Assembly: GCA_037447655.1 (NCBI GenBank)
Contig: JBBHKE010001172.1
Location: forward strand, 64,001 to 124,000
Origin: Zygnema cylindricum
Lineage: Eukaryota; Streptophyta; Zygnematophyceae; Zygnematales; Zygnemataceae
Length of the DNA stretch: 60,000 nucleotides
Reading direction: 5' to 3'
Positions 48,711 to 60,000 of the stretch are shown here, in pieces; the stretch's first letter is position 1; every line of letters starts with the position of its first letter. The position numbers and the translations under genes were made by a program. The notes beneath the pieces are model-generated. The model saw only the letters and a program-made list of their open reading frames with translations. It did no database searches and was not told where the DNA came from.

Positions 48711-51700
48711 ATGGCATCAGAGAACCCAGAGGTGAAGCTGCAACATGATGAACAGATGCCAGGACTGCGAACTACAACATGGGACCAGCAAGATTTAAAA
48801 CCGCAATATCCCAAACTAGAGGAGAAAACCTCAGCAGATGTAGTGGTGGTAGGTGGTGGAATCGCGGGACTTAGCGTCGCTTACAACCTTGTGAATGCAG
48901 GGAAATCTGTGGTGGTTCTCGAGGCAAGGTGCATTGGTAAGAAAAATCAAAGACATTGATCATCAGACTCATTTTCAGAGCAAGAAATTTGGGAATGTTG
49001 CCAGTGTCACACTACTGAAGTGATTCCATTTAGTCATGACCACGCCATATGTAAGCAGGGGCGGTAACGTGATTGAAAGAATTCCCTTTGTATACAAGCA
49101 TTTCTCTTCCATAACTGCGTGATATTCACTATACATTGTGCAAATGGTATTTGAATGCAGGGTCTGGAATGACTGGCAGGACAACAGCTCATCTTATGCC
49201 ATGGAACGATGATTACTATTATCATCTGGGAGATATGTTTGGACATGCAAAAACACAGTTGGTTGCAGAAAGCCACCGTAAGTCCATTGATTGGATTGAG
49301 AAGGTTGTGAAAGAAGAAAATATCGACTGTAAATTCCTAAGGCTTGATGGTTACTTGTTTCCCCATGACGATAGCAAGAAGACCATAGACAAACTACATA
49401 AGGTTGGTTGAAATCGTTAGCCAATCCTTCCTAACCATCCATTTATACACTGGAGTCCGCAAGAGTAACCTTCCTTGTGTCAACCTACAGGTTTTATCCA
49501 ACTCTGATCAATTAAAATTTGGAATGTTTTAACAGGAGTTTGAGGCCAGCAAGGGAGTGGGATTTAATGACATTTCAATGGTCGACCTTCAAGGAGATCC
49601 GTCCTACGGAAGCATTCACACAGCTATTAAGTGGCCCAATGCGGGAGAGTTTCACCCTCTCATGTAGACTCTTGCTTTCTCTCAAGTTTGTCTTTTCCAT
49701 GTCTTATGGTTTCCCATGAGAAATTTCTTACCATATTTGGAAGTTTTCAAATTCACATAGCATTCTATGAAAGTGCCTTCTATTGTAATTTCAAAAGCAT
49801 CATGATTGAGGCCCATTGTCAACAAGGCTTTTTGTTTTCATAACCAGCTAAGTTCACATGCATGGAAGGTAGAATTGATCAAGTTTAATTCTATGTAAAG
49901 CATTTTTCTGAAACTGGTCATAAGGCAAAATTGCTTATCTGTGCATTTAAATAACTGACGGGGGGGAATTTATTTACTTGAGGTAGGTACATCAATGGAC
50001 TTGCTAGTGCTATAGTGAAAAAAGGAGGACGAATATTTGAATCGAGCCAGGTCTTCGAGCAATCTGGAACTACTGTTACAACAGCGGATAAAAAAGGAGA
50101 GGTGAAGGCAGAAGCAGTTGTTCTAGCCACAAACTCCCCCATCAACCACGATTTACTGGTCCACGCTCGCCAAACAGCAGATCGCAGTTATGTAATAGGA
50201 CTGCGCGTGAACAAAGGCGAAGTGAAGTAAGCACTTACTATCAAATGTTAAACAGGTTGTGTTGTAAGAAACTAAGTATTCTGGGTTGAAAAGTTACAGG
50301 ATTAAGTATCGAAGGTTAAAAAAACATGCTTTTAAGATAAGCACAAAGCAATGAAGGTTAAAGAGATGACTCCGGGTGAACAAAGGCGAAGTCAAGTAAG
50401 AACTCTATTGAAGGTTGAAAAGATTGCTTTTAAAATAAGTACTAAGAATTGCGCGTTAAAAAGATATAGAATACAGCATTGAAAGTTAAAGAGGTATGTT
50501 TTAAAGAAAAGTGCTAAGAGTTAAAAGGTTAAAAAGATTTGCTTTTATGCTTTAGAAGTTAGCTTCCATTTTTATTTTTTCAGCTCGTGCTCCTAGGAAT
50601 TGCGGAATTGCAGCTCAGACATTTGTGTATTAACTCTTTGTACATTCACTGGTGACCATTCCGTTTCACATCCTTCACAGGAGAGCCACTTGGTGGGATA
50701 CGGCAGACCCCTACCACTATGTGAGATTGGAGGATAAACAGGACCATGATGTGCTTATTGTCGGAGGTGAAGACCATGAAACAGGCATTCGCCCCAAAAA
50801 CTACTACGATGCATGGTCAAATTTGGAAAATTGGGCTCGAAAAAGGTGGCCCGCAGCCAAAGATGTGATATACAGGTGGACAGGCCAAGTATGTCCCATC
50901 ATTCCTTGTTTCCTTGTTTCCTCCTCTCACAAATGTGCATTAGCGTGAATAAGATAAATCACAAGGTTTGAGTGGTGTAGTTTGTAGCGTTTTGGGCATA
51001 GCTGGACCTGGGATATTTGGTCCTTGCAATGTCTACAGAAAAAAGCTAGCGCCCAGTATTGCATTCTTGTCAATAGGGATGGTATAGTGGTGAAAAGTAT
51101 TTACCAAAAAAGGTGAAACAAAGGAAATCAATGCAGAGGTTGATGTGTGTTAGTGAGTAAATACATGTCCACAGTACTGTTGCATCATACAGTAGCTGCA
51201 TACATTCTTCTTTGTGAATACGAAAGTATTTGGTAAAAGGAGGTTTGAGGTAAAGGAAGGCATATTTCTGCTTCTTCTGCTAGCTTATCTTTCTCTTTGA
51301 AAATCCTATGTTTTTCACAAAAAGATGATACAAATTATGAATTTCAAGCTCAAAATGATCGATCTGTTTTGTACATGATCCAGCCTTGCTATAGAGATCT
51401 GAATTGTTTTCCAGCCTTCCTCAAAAGGCTCGCAAAATGTCACATTATCGCTGACCATTCAAGTTTCCGCATCAATAGCACGAGACGTGGAGGAACTTGA
51501 GTATTCTGTTCCTCATATGCTTTGCTGTTTGGATGTAAGGTGTATGAACCTATCGATTCATTGGGACTCTATGGCAAGGATCCGGCGAGCCGCTCAAATA
51601 CCTACATTGCAACTGGTAAGTTCACAAGTTCATATCCTGGAGTCTCAACAACCATGAGGATTTCTTTGCAAGTTGTTTGGTAACTAAAGTATAAAAAGAT

Positions 51701-53111
51701 AGGTGCTAATGTGAAGTATGGTCAAATACTATATCAAACAACAGGGTTCATTCCCTTTAAACTCTTCTCAGCGAAACATTTCTACAAGTTTCATTTGACA
51801 TCCCTATTCAGTACATACAGATGATAAGCTTGGTAGAATGCTTAATGGCGTAGTTGCGGACAAGAGGATTGCGTGATACACATAAATTGGTCGAGGTGAC
51901 CTTCGAAAGAAAATGCTACCTCGTTTGGAGGGGAAAACAATTTGAGGCAAATAGTTATACTCATTTTCGAGCATGCATAACATTACCTGTTATTTCAGTA
52001 GTGACACTAACACTTTTTTATTGGTCAGGTAAAGTAGCCTGCCGCATAGACCTGTCCTTGCTCCTTGAACAGCAAACACTTCTTAAAGCTTGTTTCAAAG
52101 AAATGACAAAGTTTTTCTTTGATTTATCCAATTTGCAGGTGACAGTGGAGAAGGTATGACAGGTGGCACTATTGCTGGAATCGTGATCAGCAGTGAGATT
52201 TTAGGACAGGACCACCCTTGGGCTAAGATTTATAGTCCTAGCAGGCTTCCACCTGCCTCTGTCTCCACTCTTCAAGAGGAATTTGAAGAAATGAAGAAAA
52301 ACGTTGAGGTGTGGATCTACTAACTCGATAGTTCCCAAACTTTGACTTCTATTGAATTTGGAAAGGGATGATAATTCAAAAAATACAACGAATGAAAAAG
52401 AAAATAACTCTGCAAATGTTGTTTCTGTGGTTAGGGTTTCAGTGCCTACATCCCCTATGTTCGCTCTGACCATGTGGACATAGAAGACTTGAGCCCTGGA
52501 TGTGGGGCTATCCTTCAGGAAGGCTTGCATAAAGTCGCAGCCTATCGAGACCCGGAGGGGAAACTTCATCGCTACACAGGTGAGACCACTCAAACAGAAA
52601 ACTTTGGTTTTCCGATGGATAATCTTGCGTCAGTTTTGGTACTATAAAATACTACATCTTTTCTCTCAAGAGTTTGGGTGTGTAGTGCGCAGAGAACGAC
52701 AAAAATGTAAATGATAAGATGTACATGAAATGATCTGAAAGACAATGATATGCCTAAGTACAAGCTTTGACGCAAAACGAGGAATGCTTAAACTATAAGA
52801 TACAGGAAATGACGCGAAAAACAATGATATGGCTGAATTAAGAACATTATTCTTTGAAGCAATTGAGAAATGATTGTTTTTTGACGAAGACTGCTTATGG
52901 GAGGGATTGGTTGTCACTTTCAAAAAAGATTGTACCTAATTGCTTTCCATTGGATGTGTAAACTTTTACAGCTGTCTGTCCACATATGAAGTGCATCATT
53001 CAGTGGAATCCAAATGACTCCACGTTCGATTGCCCGTGCCACGGTTCCCAGTTTGACTGCTATGGTCGGCTTGTTAATGGCCCCGCCAAGGCCAATCTTA
53101 AACCCTTGTAA
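48711..53111 (+). CDS. FAD-dependent oxidoreductase fused to a C-terminal Rieske [2Fe-2S] domain, 9 exons, 524 aa
   Basis: Predicted flavin oxidoreductase of the DAO superfamily carrying its own Rieske cluster, the architecture of bacterial YhfW-like proteins; the substrate is unknown. Exons: 48711-48936, 49161-49402, 49536-49663, 49987-50226, 50681-50888, 51540-51615, 52139-52308, 52435-52579, 52972-53111; all GT-AG and phases close. The Rossmann FAD motif is at residues 44-71, with GGGIAG at 48-53 and the acidic end VVVLEAR. SGMTGRTTAHLM follows, and a second FAD segment (TGDSGEGMTGGTIAGIVIS) lies in exons 6/7. The Rieske ligands are C481-x-H483 and C499-x-x-H502, in CPHMKC and CPCHGSQFDCYG, both motifs complete. 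The start MASENPEVKL shows no clear transit peptide, so a cytosolic location is plausible. Nine exons argue for a resident eukaryotic gene, whatever its ultimate origin. Family assignment is secure; physiological role is not. Confidence 0.95.
50207..50401 (+). repeat. Duplicated exon-4 end with its splice donor inside the following intron
   Basis: Bases 50207-50231 (end of oxidoreductase exon 4 and its donor, gtgaacaaaggcgaagtgaa|gtaag) recur at 50376-50400 with one change (gtcaagtaag). Between and after them are degenerate copies of a ttgaaggttaaaaagat-like unit extending to about 50550. The second copy is a perfect-looking decoy 5' splice site 169 bp downstream. Confidence 0.8.
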
Positions 53112-53950
53112 AGGATGTGAGCCGGTTTTGACTAACGAGTTCAAAAAAGGACGGCTATTTTGATTGGCAAGATTTCCAAGAAAGAAAGGTGTATTTGTGC
53201 ATATGAAACAAAAAAATGTTTTGGAGCGTTACAGCACATGGAGACGTTGTAGTCTTGAAGAGGAGTAACTTTCAGATTGTGTAAAGAATAGATTTTGAGT
53301 GACGAGGGTTCCCAGAAAAGAAGGGTTTACATGTACATAGAATCCAAATACTTTCTGAAGTTGAACAGTAGCGAGAGTTTGATGCAAATGCATTTTCTGC
53401 AAGCCAAAATGTACTTTGACAAACCATTTACGGTGAATTGTGGCTTATGGAAGAATGCGATTATTGTCTTATGTTTTGGCACATCCTATGAACAAATTGT
53501 TTTCTCTGAAATAGGTTTTTGAAGGACATGATAACGAATTGAGTTCAAGTAATCATAAGGTTATTGACCTTGAGTCAATTACTAAGAAAAAAGAAACAAT
53601 GAAGCACCACCAAAACAGTCATACCAAAAAGTGTGTCACTTCATCTTCATACATGTTAGGATTTCATCCAGGTAATAATAGAACCTATGGCTAACATTTT
53701 AAGTATAGGGAATCAAAAGTCCTTGGATATGTTATAATTTATTTCCGCGTATCCCGGCCAAATAGACCACGGTCAATCACGGACGCGTATCCAAAATAAT
53801 ATAGAAATCAAAGCTTACTTTCGCAATAATTTCCAGAAGATTCTGCATTTTTCGCTGATCTGCAGTTTTGCTGGTTGCTAGCATTTTGAGGATAATGTCT
53901 TTTTTCTTGTGGAGAACTGCACTGTAGCCTTCAAAGTTCCAAAACGTCAA
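53112..53950. other. 3' flank of the oxidoreductase gene
   Basis: It contains the 3' UTR. No further gene or repeat is recognised. Confidence 0.4.
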
Positions 53951-54497
53951 AGAAGAATATTCTCAATTAACACACTCTCAAAAGGAAAGACAATTGGGTA
54001 AAAGACAAGAAAAAGGTCTGTCAATAGAATATGAAGAACTTTTGATGGGGAGATAAAGACATTCAAATTTCCAGGGCAGCGTACCCTTGCGTTGTAGTAC
54101 AGTACATGTACTTACTGTCTTAGGGTAAACTTCCATCAGACGTTCCCAGTAATCGTACGGTCACGTTTACTGGCAGTAATATTTGTATCACCTTTCCATC
54201 AGGTCGTACCATTTGTATCAAGAAGAATATTCTCAATTAACACACTATCAAAAGGAAAGACGATAGGGTAAAAGACAGGAAAAAGGTCTGTCAATAGAAT
54301 ATGAAGAACTTTTGATGGAGAGATAAAGACATTCAAATTTCAAGGGCAGCGTACCCTTGCGTTGTAGTACAGTACATGTACTTACTGTCTTAGGGTAAAC
54401 TTCCATCAGGCGTTCCCAATAATCGTACGGTCACGTTTACTGGCAGTAATATTTGTATCACCTTGGCAGTAATATTTGTATCACCTTTCCATCAGGT
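53951..54497. repeat. 270-bp tandem duplication that includes a MITE end
   Basis: 53951-54220 and 54221-54497 are near-identical direct copies (starting agaagaatattctcaatta). Each copy contains the left terminus of the PIF-like MITE (gggtaaacttccatcag at 54123 and 54393), so the duplication happened after the insertion. Confidence 0.9.
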
Positions 54498-55182
54498 CGT
54501 GCCAGTGAAGCAAAAATTGCTTACGTGTTAGAATGCGATTGGGACCACGTAGGATCCTGCTGAGCCGCCCGGGATTAATGAAAGATTTGAAAAGTACAAA
54601 ATCTCAACTGCGTATCTGTACGAGCGGACGCAGATTAAAATATATAGTAGCGTCACGCTAATGTACAATCTGTACGTCCTTGTATTTGTCGTTGTACCAA
54701 CGGTCACGAAAACCGTTGCAAAATGCAAATTTGTACAAATGTCCATGAATGTACCATTTGTAGGTTCATGTAATATCGCTGTACCAGCGGAGGCGTGACA
54801 GGATGTCCTACAACCAAGATTTTGTCGTCGAACAGGGTGGCTATGATGTCAGAAGATACACGCCATTTGCCACATGTAAGTTTATAACTTCACGTCCGTC
54901 GTGGATCGACTCTGACTTTTGCAAGTGGACCAATACACGCGTCCAGTAAGCGCAAAGTGTCCTCCTGAGGACAGTGGGAGGAGACTCGCTAGGTACTGGA
55001 TAGAAGGGGCGTTTGCGTCGAAAATTCAAAATCGGACGGGTGGAAGTTTCCGCCAAAAAGTCTGGAGAATCTTAACGATCTGTTAAACATCTTTTGTAAA
55101 AAAAAAAAAAACAGTACGGCGTAATACGGAAAGGTACTTTCTCCAGTAAAGAACCCCACTTTCGCCTGATGGAAGGTTACCC
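54123..55182. mobile_element. PIF/Harbinger-like MITE with TTA target duplication
   Basis: Left terminus gggtaaacttccatcag (54123, duplicated at 54393) and right terminus cctgatggaaggttaccc ending 55182, flanked by TTA (54120-54122, or 54390-54392; and 55183-55185). The central palindrome tgtcctc-ct-gaggaca lies at 54958-54973. The uninterrupted target is present at 59565-59990. Non-autonomous. Confidence 0.8.
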
Positions 55183-55460
55183 TTACTATTATCAATGATT
55201 GACATATAATACAATACAGTACGGCAATGCCAAAGTGGCTTTAACGTCAACATAGAACCGAGTCTTGAGTTTTAGACGGCCTTGCATGGAACTTGTGTAC
55301 GGCATTTTGCTTTATTCTGCTTATCCGTACTTTTCCGCAGAATTCCTTTTCCGCGTCAGCAATGCACGCTTTGTAGGTCAAAGCGAAACAATTGGAACTG
55401 CTATTTGCGGCATATCCATACTGCGTGGGTATTATAAAGAAAATGGGAACTCTATATCTG
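55183..55460. repeat. Right part of a dispersed repeat (partner 59708-59990)
   Basis: ttactattatcaatgattga and the following 270 bp match 59708-59990 closely, including gaattccttttccgcgtcag. In the 59.5-kb copy it is contiguous with the sequence that here lies left of the MITE. Confidence 0.9.
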
Positions 55461-57390
55461 AAATTTCAGCATCCTACGCGTATTGTACTGTCATAAAACG
55501 CGTATAGCGTTTCTTATCTTTCGGTTTTCGCACATTTGAAATTTTGTTGCACGGAGGATCTTGTGAATTGAAGTATGAGGGTCAAATAGAGCTGCAGCAA
55601 AAGCAAAAAGCAAAAGCAAACTTAAAAGCAACATAGTTTAGTAAGCGGATTTCTTTCTTTAGGTTCTTCTAGTTCTAATCTCTTTCTGCACAGTTATGTT
55701 TCTTTAAGCAGCGAAAAAAATACATCTTGTTCCCACTTCTCCGCTATATCAAGATGTAGGTTGTTCTATCATCAAATTATGTTTGTTCGTCAATCTCGTT
55801 ATGTTGTAATAAGAACTATAACCGAACATTTTCTTTTACATCTTTCCTCGGGTGCTACTTTGACAAGCAAATATAGAAGAGTATTAGAAGAGAGGGTAAA
55901 ACAGTTAAGGCAACAATAGGATCGGTTTTAACAGTTTATTTGTTTTCCCATATTTGTGATCCTTATGTTTGGAAATAAATAAAAAATTGTGGGTTCGTAC
56001 CGTTATCTTCCAGCATCTTTTTCAAGCCTCGAATGATGATAAACAAGTTCCTAGTATACAATTTTGCAATCTAATCTGAATATATTTCATTTAACGGACA
56101 ATTATGTTAGATTTCTAATTGTATTTTTTTCTTTGATTTAAACAAAAGACCCCTACTATCTTGACTTGGGACAATCACTCAAAACCGTGGCCTTAGAAGC
56201 GACGTAGGCACAACCCACACACAGGGAATGTAGTCTTCCTGTAATGGTATGATAGAAGCAGATTAGTAATGTGAGAATGCACAGATAGACCGTTGAGAAG
56301 TAGACAGGTTTGAGCAACTTTATGGATGATTAATAAATAGAACAAACGAGTACAATGTTTTTTTAAACATTCTAACTAATAAAGTTGGAATCTCCTCCTA
56401 AAGATCTTTACTTGTCTATCTCTATGTACAAAAGATCCATTTATGAAAGTCGCATTTCAACGTTTGTGTTATGTTTGTGAGAGATATATTTCTCTAGTGC
56501 ATATGTACAATTTATATCTTTGAGTGCCCTCTTTGCAATGGGCTCCAATGATGTGTGGTCACGTGAAATGGTGTCATGTGTTGCTTTCCAACCAAAATTG
56601 TCCCATGCCGATTCGATGCATTTTCGTACAATCTATATTTGGTAATTCTTGGGATCGTCGCTATAGTTCTATACATTTTCATCCGTCGCGTCGTGTCGGG
56701 TCACATCAAACCACTGAATCGGTAAGGTTTGTCAATGTTGATGAATCGCATACAAATAACGGCCTTGACGTCTTTAAAACAAAGCCCCCCCTAAGAGTAA
56801 GGGTGCCCGTGGGAAACCTAATATGGTCCACTTGACCGTATATCATGCCTATATCTACCTTGACCCTACACCCAAAGTTGTACGGATCAAAGCTATCTTA
56901 ATCGACGACCCAAATGATTCACGCCAGTGTACGATCATTAGGTTGGGCCCTCTCCTTGTCAAATAGAAAGGGGATTCGATTTCGAAAAGCCGTGGGTTGC
57001 TGCAGGCTATAGGCCTAATAGGACCATTGTGCGACTTTTCCATAAAGCCAACGTCAATAAGTTTAAGTACCTCAAAATCTTGGCGTCTCGTGTATGGTGT
57101 GGGGAAATGACGACTCGGTGCTCCCGCGGGTTGCGAGACTCTCGGCAACCGCAACCGATGCTGTGAGGGCCCCTACCTTGGCGTCACGGAGTGTCTTGGG
57201 ACTTGCGGGAGAAATCCCATTCGTACAACCCCACCTCGAAGCCCCGTTCGTGCATGTGGGCATAACATGTCTCATGCCTTTTCGAAACCTTTTGGGTTCC
57301 CTTGATGAATTGTATCCAAGATCTTGTTTAGACACGACCTCCTTACCTCTCTATTTGGTCCATGGTGTCGTAACGCACACAATCGGGCAC
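55461..57390. other. Region without recognised gene
   Basis: 55461-56520 is ordinary AT-rich sequence. 56520-57370 is visibly richer in G and C and has an open plus-strand frame of 132 codons (57094-57492) overlapped by minus-strand frames. None resembles a protein I know, and it may be a fragment of a larger retroelement or other repeat. Confidence 0.35.
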
Positions 57391-57391
57391 A

Positions 57392-57735
57392 ACAAAAAAA
57401 ATAATGTATTCAACCGACAACTTTCTCCCACGATTTTTATTCCTCTTACTCTCTTCTACCCACCCTCAATACTTAACAACTCGAAAGAATAAAGTTCTTC
57501 CACAGTTCTTTAAATAGCTACGCTTTTACCAAACTCTGACACCCTCACGATGAAGCTTCACACAAGAGAGTACACCCACAAAATAGTGTATTCAACTAAC
57601 AACTTTCTCCCACAATTTAATCTCTCTCACTCTATTCTACTCACCTTCTATTTTCACTCTCAATATTTTACAGCTCGAAAGAATGAAGCTCTTCTATAGT
57701 TTTTTAAATAGCTACGCTTCTACCAAACTCTTGTC
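57392..57735. repeat. Two ~150-bp direct repeats
   Basis: 57392-57536 and 57579-57735 both run from gtattcaac..acaactttctccca to ttaaatagctacgctt.taccaaactc. They are imperfect tandem copies with a spacer of about 45 bp. Confidence 0.8.
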
Positions 57736-59564
57736 GTCTAGGTAACTTTGAAGACGACAACCACCAACACTCTTTGACCACAATTGAAATGGGAAGACAT
57801 TGGAAGAAGAAAACATGCGAAAAGCACCCGGAAAGCGTCGTCACACTTCCCTTCTAAAACAAAACAATAGAAAGAGAAGAAAAACGTGTGAGGTACATTT
57901 ATGAAACACCTCTTTACAACATATGATATAGATGCAAATCGAGCCGAACGTTCCGACGCGATATAAATTCTTGCAACGCCCATTTCTTCATCACCTCGGT
58001 CTTGCTACCTCCTCTCGCTCCACTGACTTTGACTTATGATTCTGATTGGGCCCAAGATGAGCTTTGAAGGCGGTCTACAATTAGCTCTTGTAATCTTTGT
58101 GGCAGTGCCCTAAACAAATTTCCAAGATCATTTTTCTAGGAAGCGAGCAAAGACGTCACTATTTGTTTTCTATATGTGAAGTGTACTCAAGAAGTGGTAG
58201 ACTTTCCGACTAAGGGTTTCGATCAGCCCCATTTTGAACAATATTGATTTTCACGTGGTCTCGGTTTTCTTCTCCTCGTAGAAGCCAAATTCTTCTCCTA
58301 TGTTTATCTAAATCTACTTTCTAGTGTTGGCTTGAAAGGGGGTGTTTATGGTCTTTTGGTGTTATGATTTACCTTTTGATGGTGTATTTTGGATCTTTAT
58401 GGTCGTTTCTACGTCTATCACTTTAATTTCGACTTCCATCACTTCACTCTTGTTCCCATTTGATGCACTTGTATGTATGTTATTGAGTCCAAGTTAGTTG
58501 AAATGTCTTTGTGCTTATTTATTCATTTTTTTACGCTCTAGAGTCCCTTTTCATAATTTTGACACTTTTACAATACCTATATTTGTCTTACAGTACACAT
58601 TAGATAAGTTACGCCTATTCGGTCTCACTCATTTTTTTAGTTCGTCGTGTAACGATATCCAATGACATTAAATTTATGTTATTTCAAGGCCAACACATTT
58701 GAAGGGCACGTCCCAATCCACATTAATTGACATTGCTAGACTTTGTATAAAGGAGCTCTTCGCATTTATAAAAGCATCCTAGTTCCCATTTTTAATTATC
58801 AAATGCAACGAAAAGCATCAAGTTCTTGTTTGTGTCTTTCTTCATAGCTTGAAGCACTCATTCAAAAGCATTCCGTCCCATCTACCCCCCTCCCTCAAAA
58901 TCCTAAACTATTAACAACTATCCTGTATATCATCAAAAGAGATGATATACCAGTTTCGTGTTGTTTCCCTTTGCGCTGACGAATCGTTATCGCACCATCC
59001 GGTGAATTTATAAAAACTGAAATTAGCATATAGGCAAAAACATTTCATTCTCATATCAAGTTTCTGGCAATATAATACAATACGTATCATTTGATAAAAA
59101 CAATAAAAATATTTCATGTCGGGTTTCTGGTAATAGAATGCGATAGGCATAATTTTATGATGTTCACTTAAAAATATGGCTATTTTTTATAGTCAATTAT
59201 ACAAAAAATGCATTTTGTTGTTTCTCTTATGTATGTGGAGAACTAACCCATGCAGTGTCAACCAATGAGGTTATTTTTTTTTGAAATGATTCTATTTATT
59301 TATTGATGTCGTTGATGAGTAGTTTTATCCACTATCTTTCAAGTGGGTGCTTAGACTGTTGGTTGTGAATGCAATTTCAACTTAACTTGTAAATAGTACA
59401 ATGTAGGATCCACTTTTATCATCTTTCAATTCTAATCTTGTGCCTCGCTAGAAAATTTTGTCCCCCAAACTTCAACAAAAGTCGTAGGCAATCGCAAATT
59501 GTCAACCTTCATCAAAACTCGACTCGTGGGAAAAAATAGTGAGAGGGAGAGAGAGGGAGAGAGA
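57736..59564. other. Region without recognised gene
   Basis: AT-rich, with no supported gene. A short gagaggga repeat near 59540-59566 precedes the dispersed repeat. Confidence 0.4.
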
Positions 59565-59990
59565 GGAAAAGACAACAGGGTAAATGACAGGAAAAAAGTC
59601 TGTCAATAAAATATGAAGAACTTTTGATGGAGAGATCAAGACATTCAAATTTCCAGGGCACCGTACCGTGGCGTTGTAGTACATTACTGTACATGTGCTG
59701 TACTTACTATTATCAATGATTGACATGTAACACAGTAAGATATGGCAATGTCAAAGTAGCTTAACGTCAACATAGAACCGAGTCTTGAGTTTTAGACGGC
59801 CTTGCATGGAACTTGTGTACGGCATTTTGCTTTATTCTGCTTATCCGTACTTTTCCGCAGAATTCCTTTTCCGCGTCAGCAATGCCACGCTTTGTAGGTC
59901 AAAGCGAAACAATTGGAACTGCTATTTTGCGGCATATCCATACTGCATGGGCATTATAAAGAAAGGGAATTGCTAATCGCAGAGACGATT
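59565..59990. repeat. Dispersed repeat copy lacking the MITE (related empty site)
   Basis: Contiguous equivalent of 53980-54122 plus 55183-55460. The join gtacttactattatcaatg lacks the MITE. Near-identical over roughly 400 bp, with small indels. Confidence 0.9.
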
Positions 59991-60000
59991 TTTGCTGCGC

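Noticed and set aside
48711-53111. Bacterial contamination as the source of the FAD/Rieske gene
   Set aside because: Eight GT-AG introns with consistent phases make a bacterial origin of this DNA impossible, although an ancient transfer remains possible.
57392-57735. Pair of long terminal repeats of a retrotransposon
   Set aside because: The copies are only about 45 bp apart, with no room for internal coding sequence, primer-binding site or polypurine tract. Treated as a local tandem duplication.

Overview
This is nuclear DNA of an intron-rich eukaryote. Every gene I could rebuild is spliced with GT-AG introns in consistent phase, and the tRNA genes have internal A and B boxes and no encoded CCA. 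The fimbrin and the cationic amino-acid transporter look most like plant-type proteins, and a FAD-oxidoreductase/Rieske fusion accompanies them. My best guess is a green-lineage, possibly streptophyte-algal, genome, but this is inference from memory of the families. The intergenic DNA is packed with short non-autonomous DNA transposons (MITEs).

Layout. (1) 478-10350, minus: a fimbrin/plastin gene, 13 exons, 604 codons, with the last exon off the left edge. (2) 10351-19425: no convincing gene. It holds nested MITEs, a 331-bp pure pyrimidine tract that flips at 13615/13616 into about 700 bp of purine-rich DNA, and an hAT-like MITE with a perfect 8-bp target duplication. (3) 19426-36310: a direct segmental duplication, copy A 19426-26911 and copy B 28031-36310, separated by 1.1 kb of single-copy DNA. 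Each copy carries a PIF/Harbinger-like MITE exactly at its left edge, a tRNA-Gly(CCC), a 39-bp tandem repeat and an unrecognised seven-exon minus-strand gene for a 222-aa basic protein. Copy B also took an 862-bp hAT-like element. (4) 38432-45261, plus: a cationic amino-acid transporter of the APC superfamily, 7 exons, 594 aa. (5) 48711-53111, plus: a FAD-dependent oxidoreductase with a C-terminal Rieske domain, 9 exons, 524 aa. (6) 53112-60000: no gene recognised. It holds a 270-bp tandem duplication, a PIF-like MITE, and at 59565-59990 a second copy of its target locus without the element.

The genes do not form a pathway: actin bundling, amino-acid transport, a redox enzyme and an unknown protein. 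The notable content is structural: the duplication whose edge is a MITE end, the nested and head-to-tail MITEs, and a recurrent CCTC..GAGG palindrome in several of these elements. Exon coordinates were rebuilt by hand from splice sites, reading frame and recalled protein families; no alignment program or database was used.
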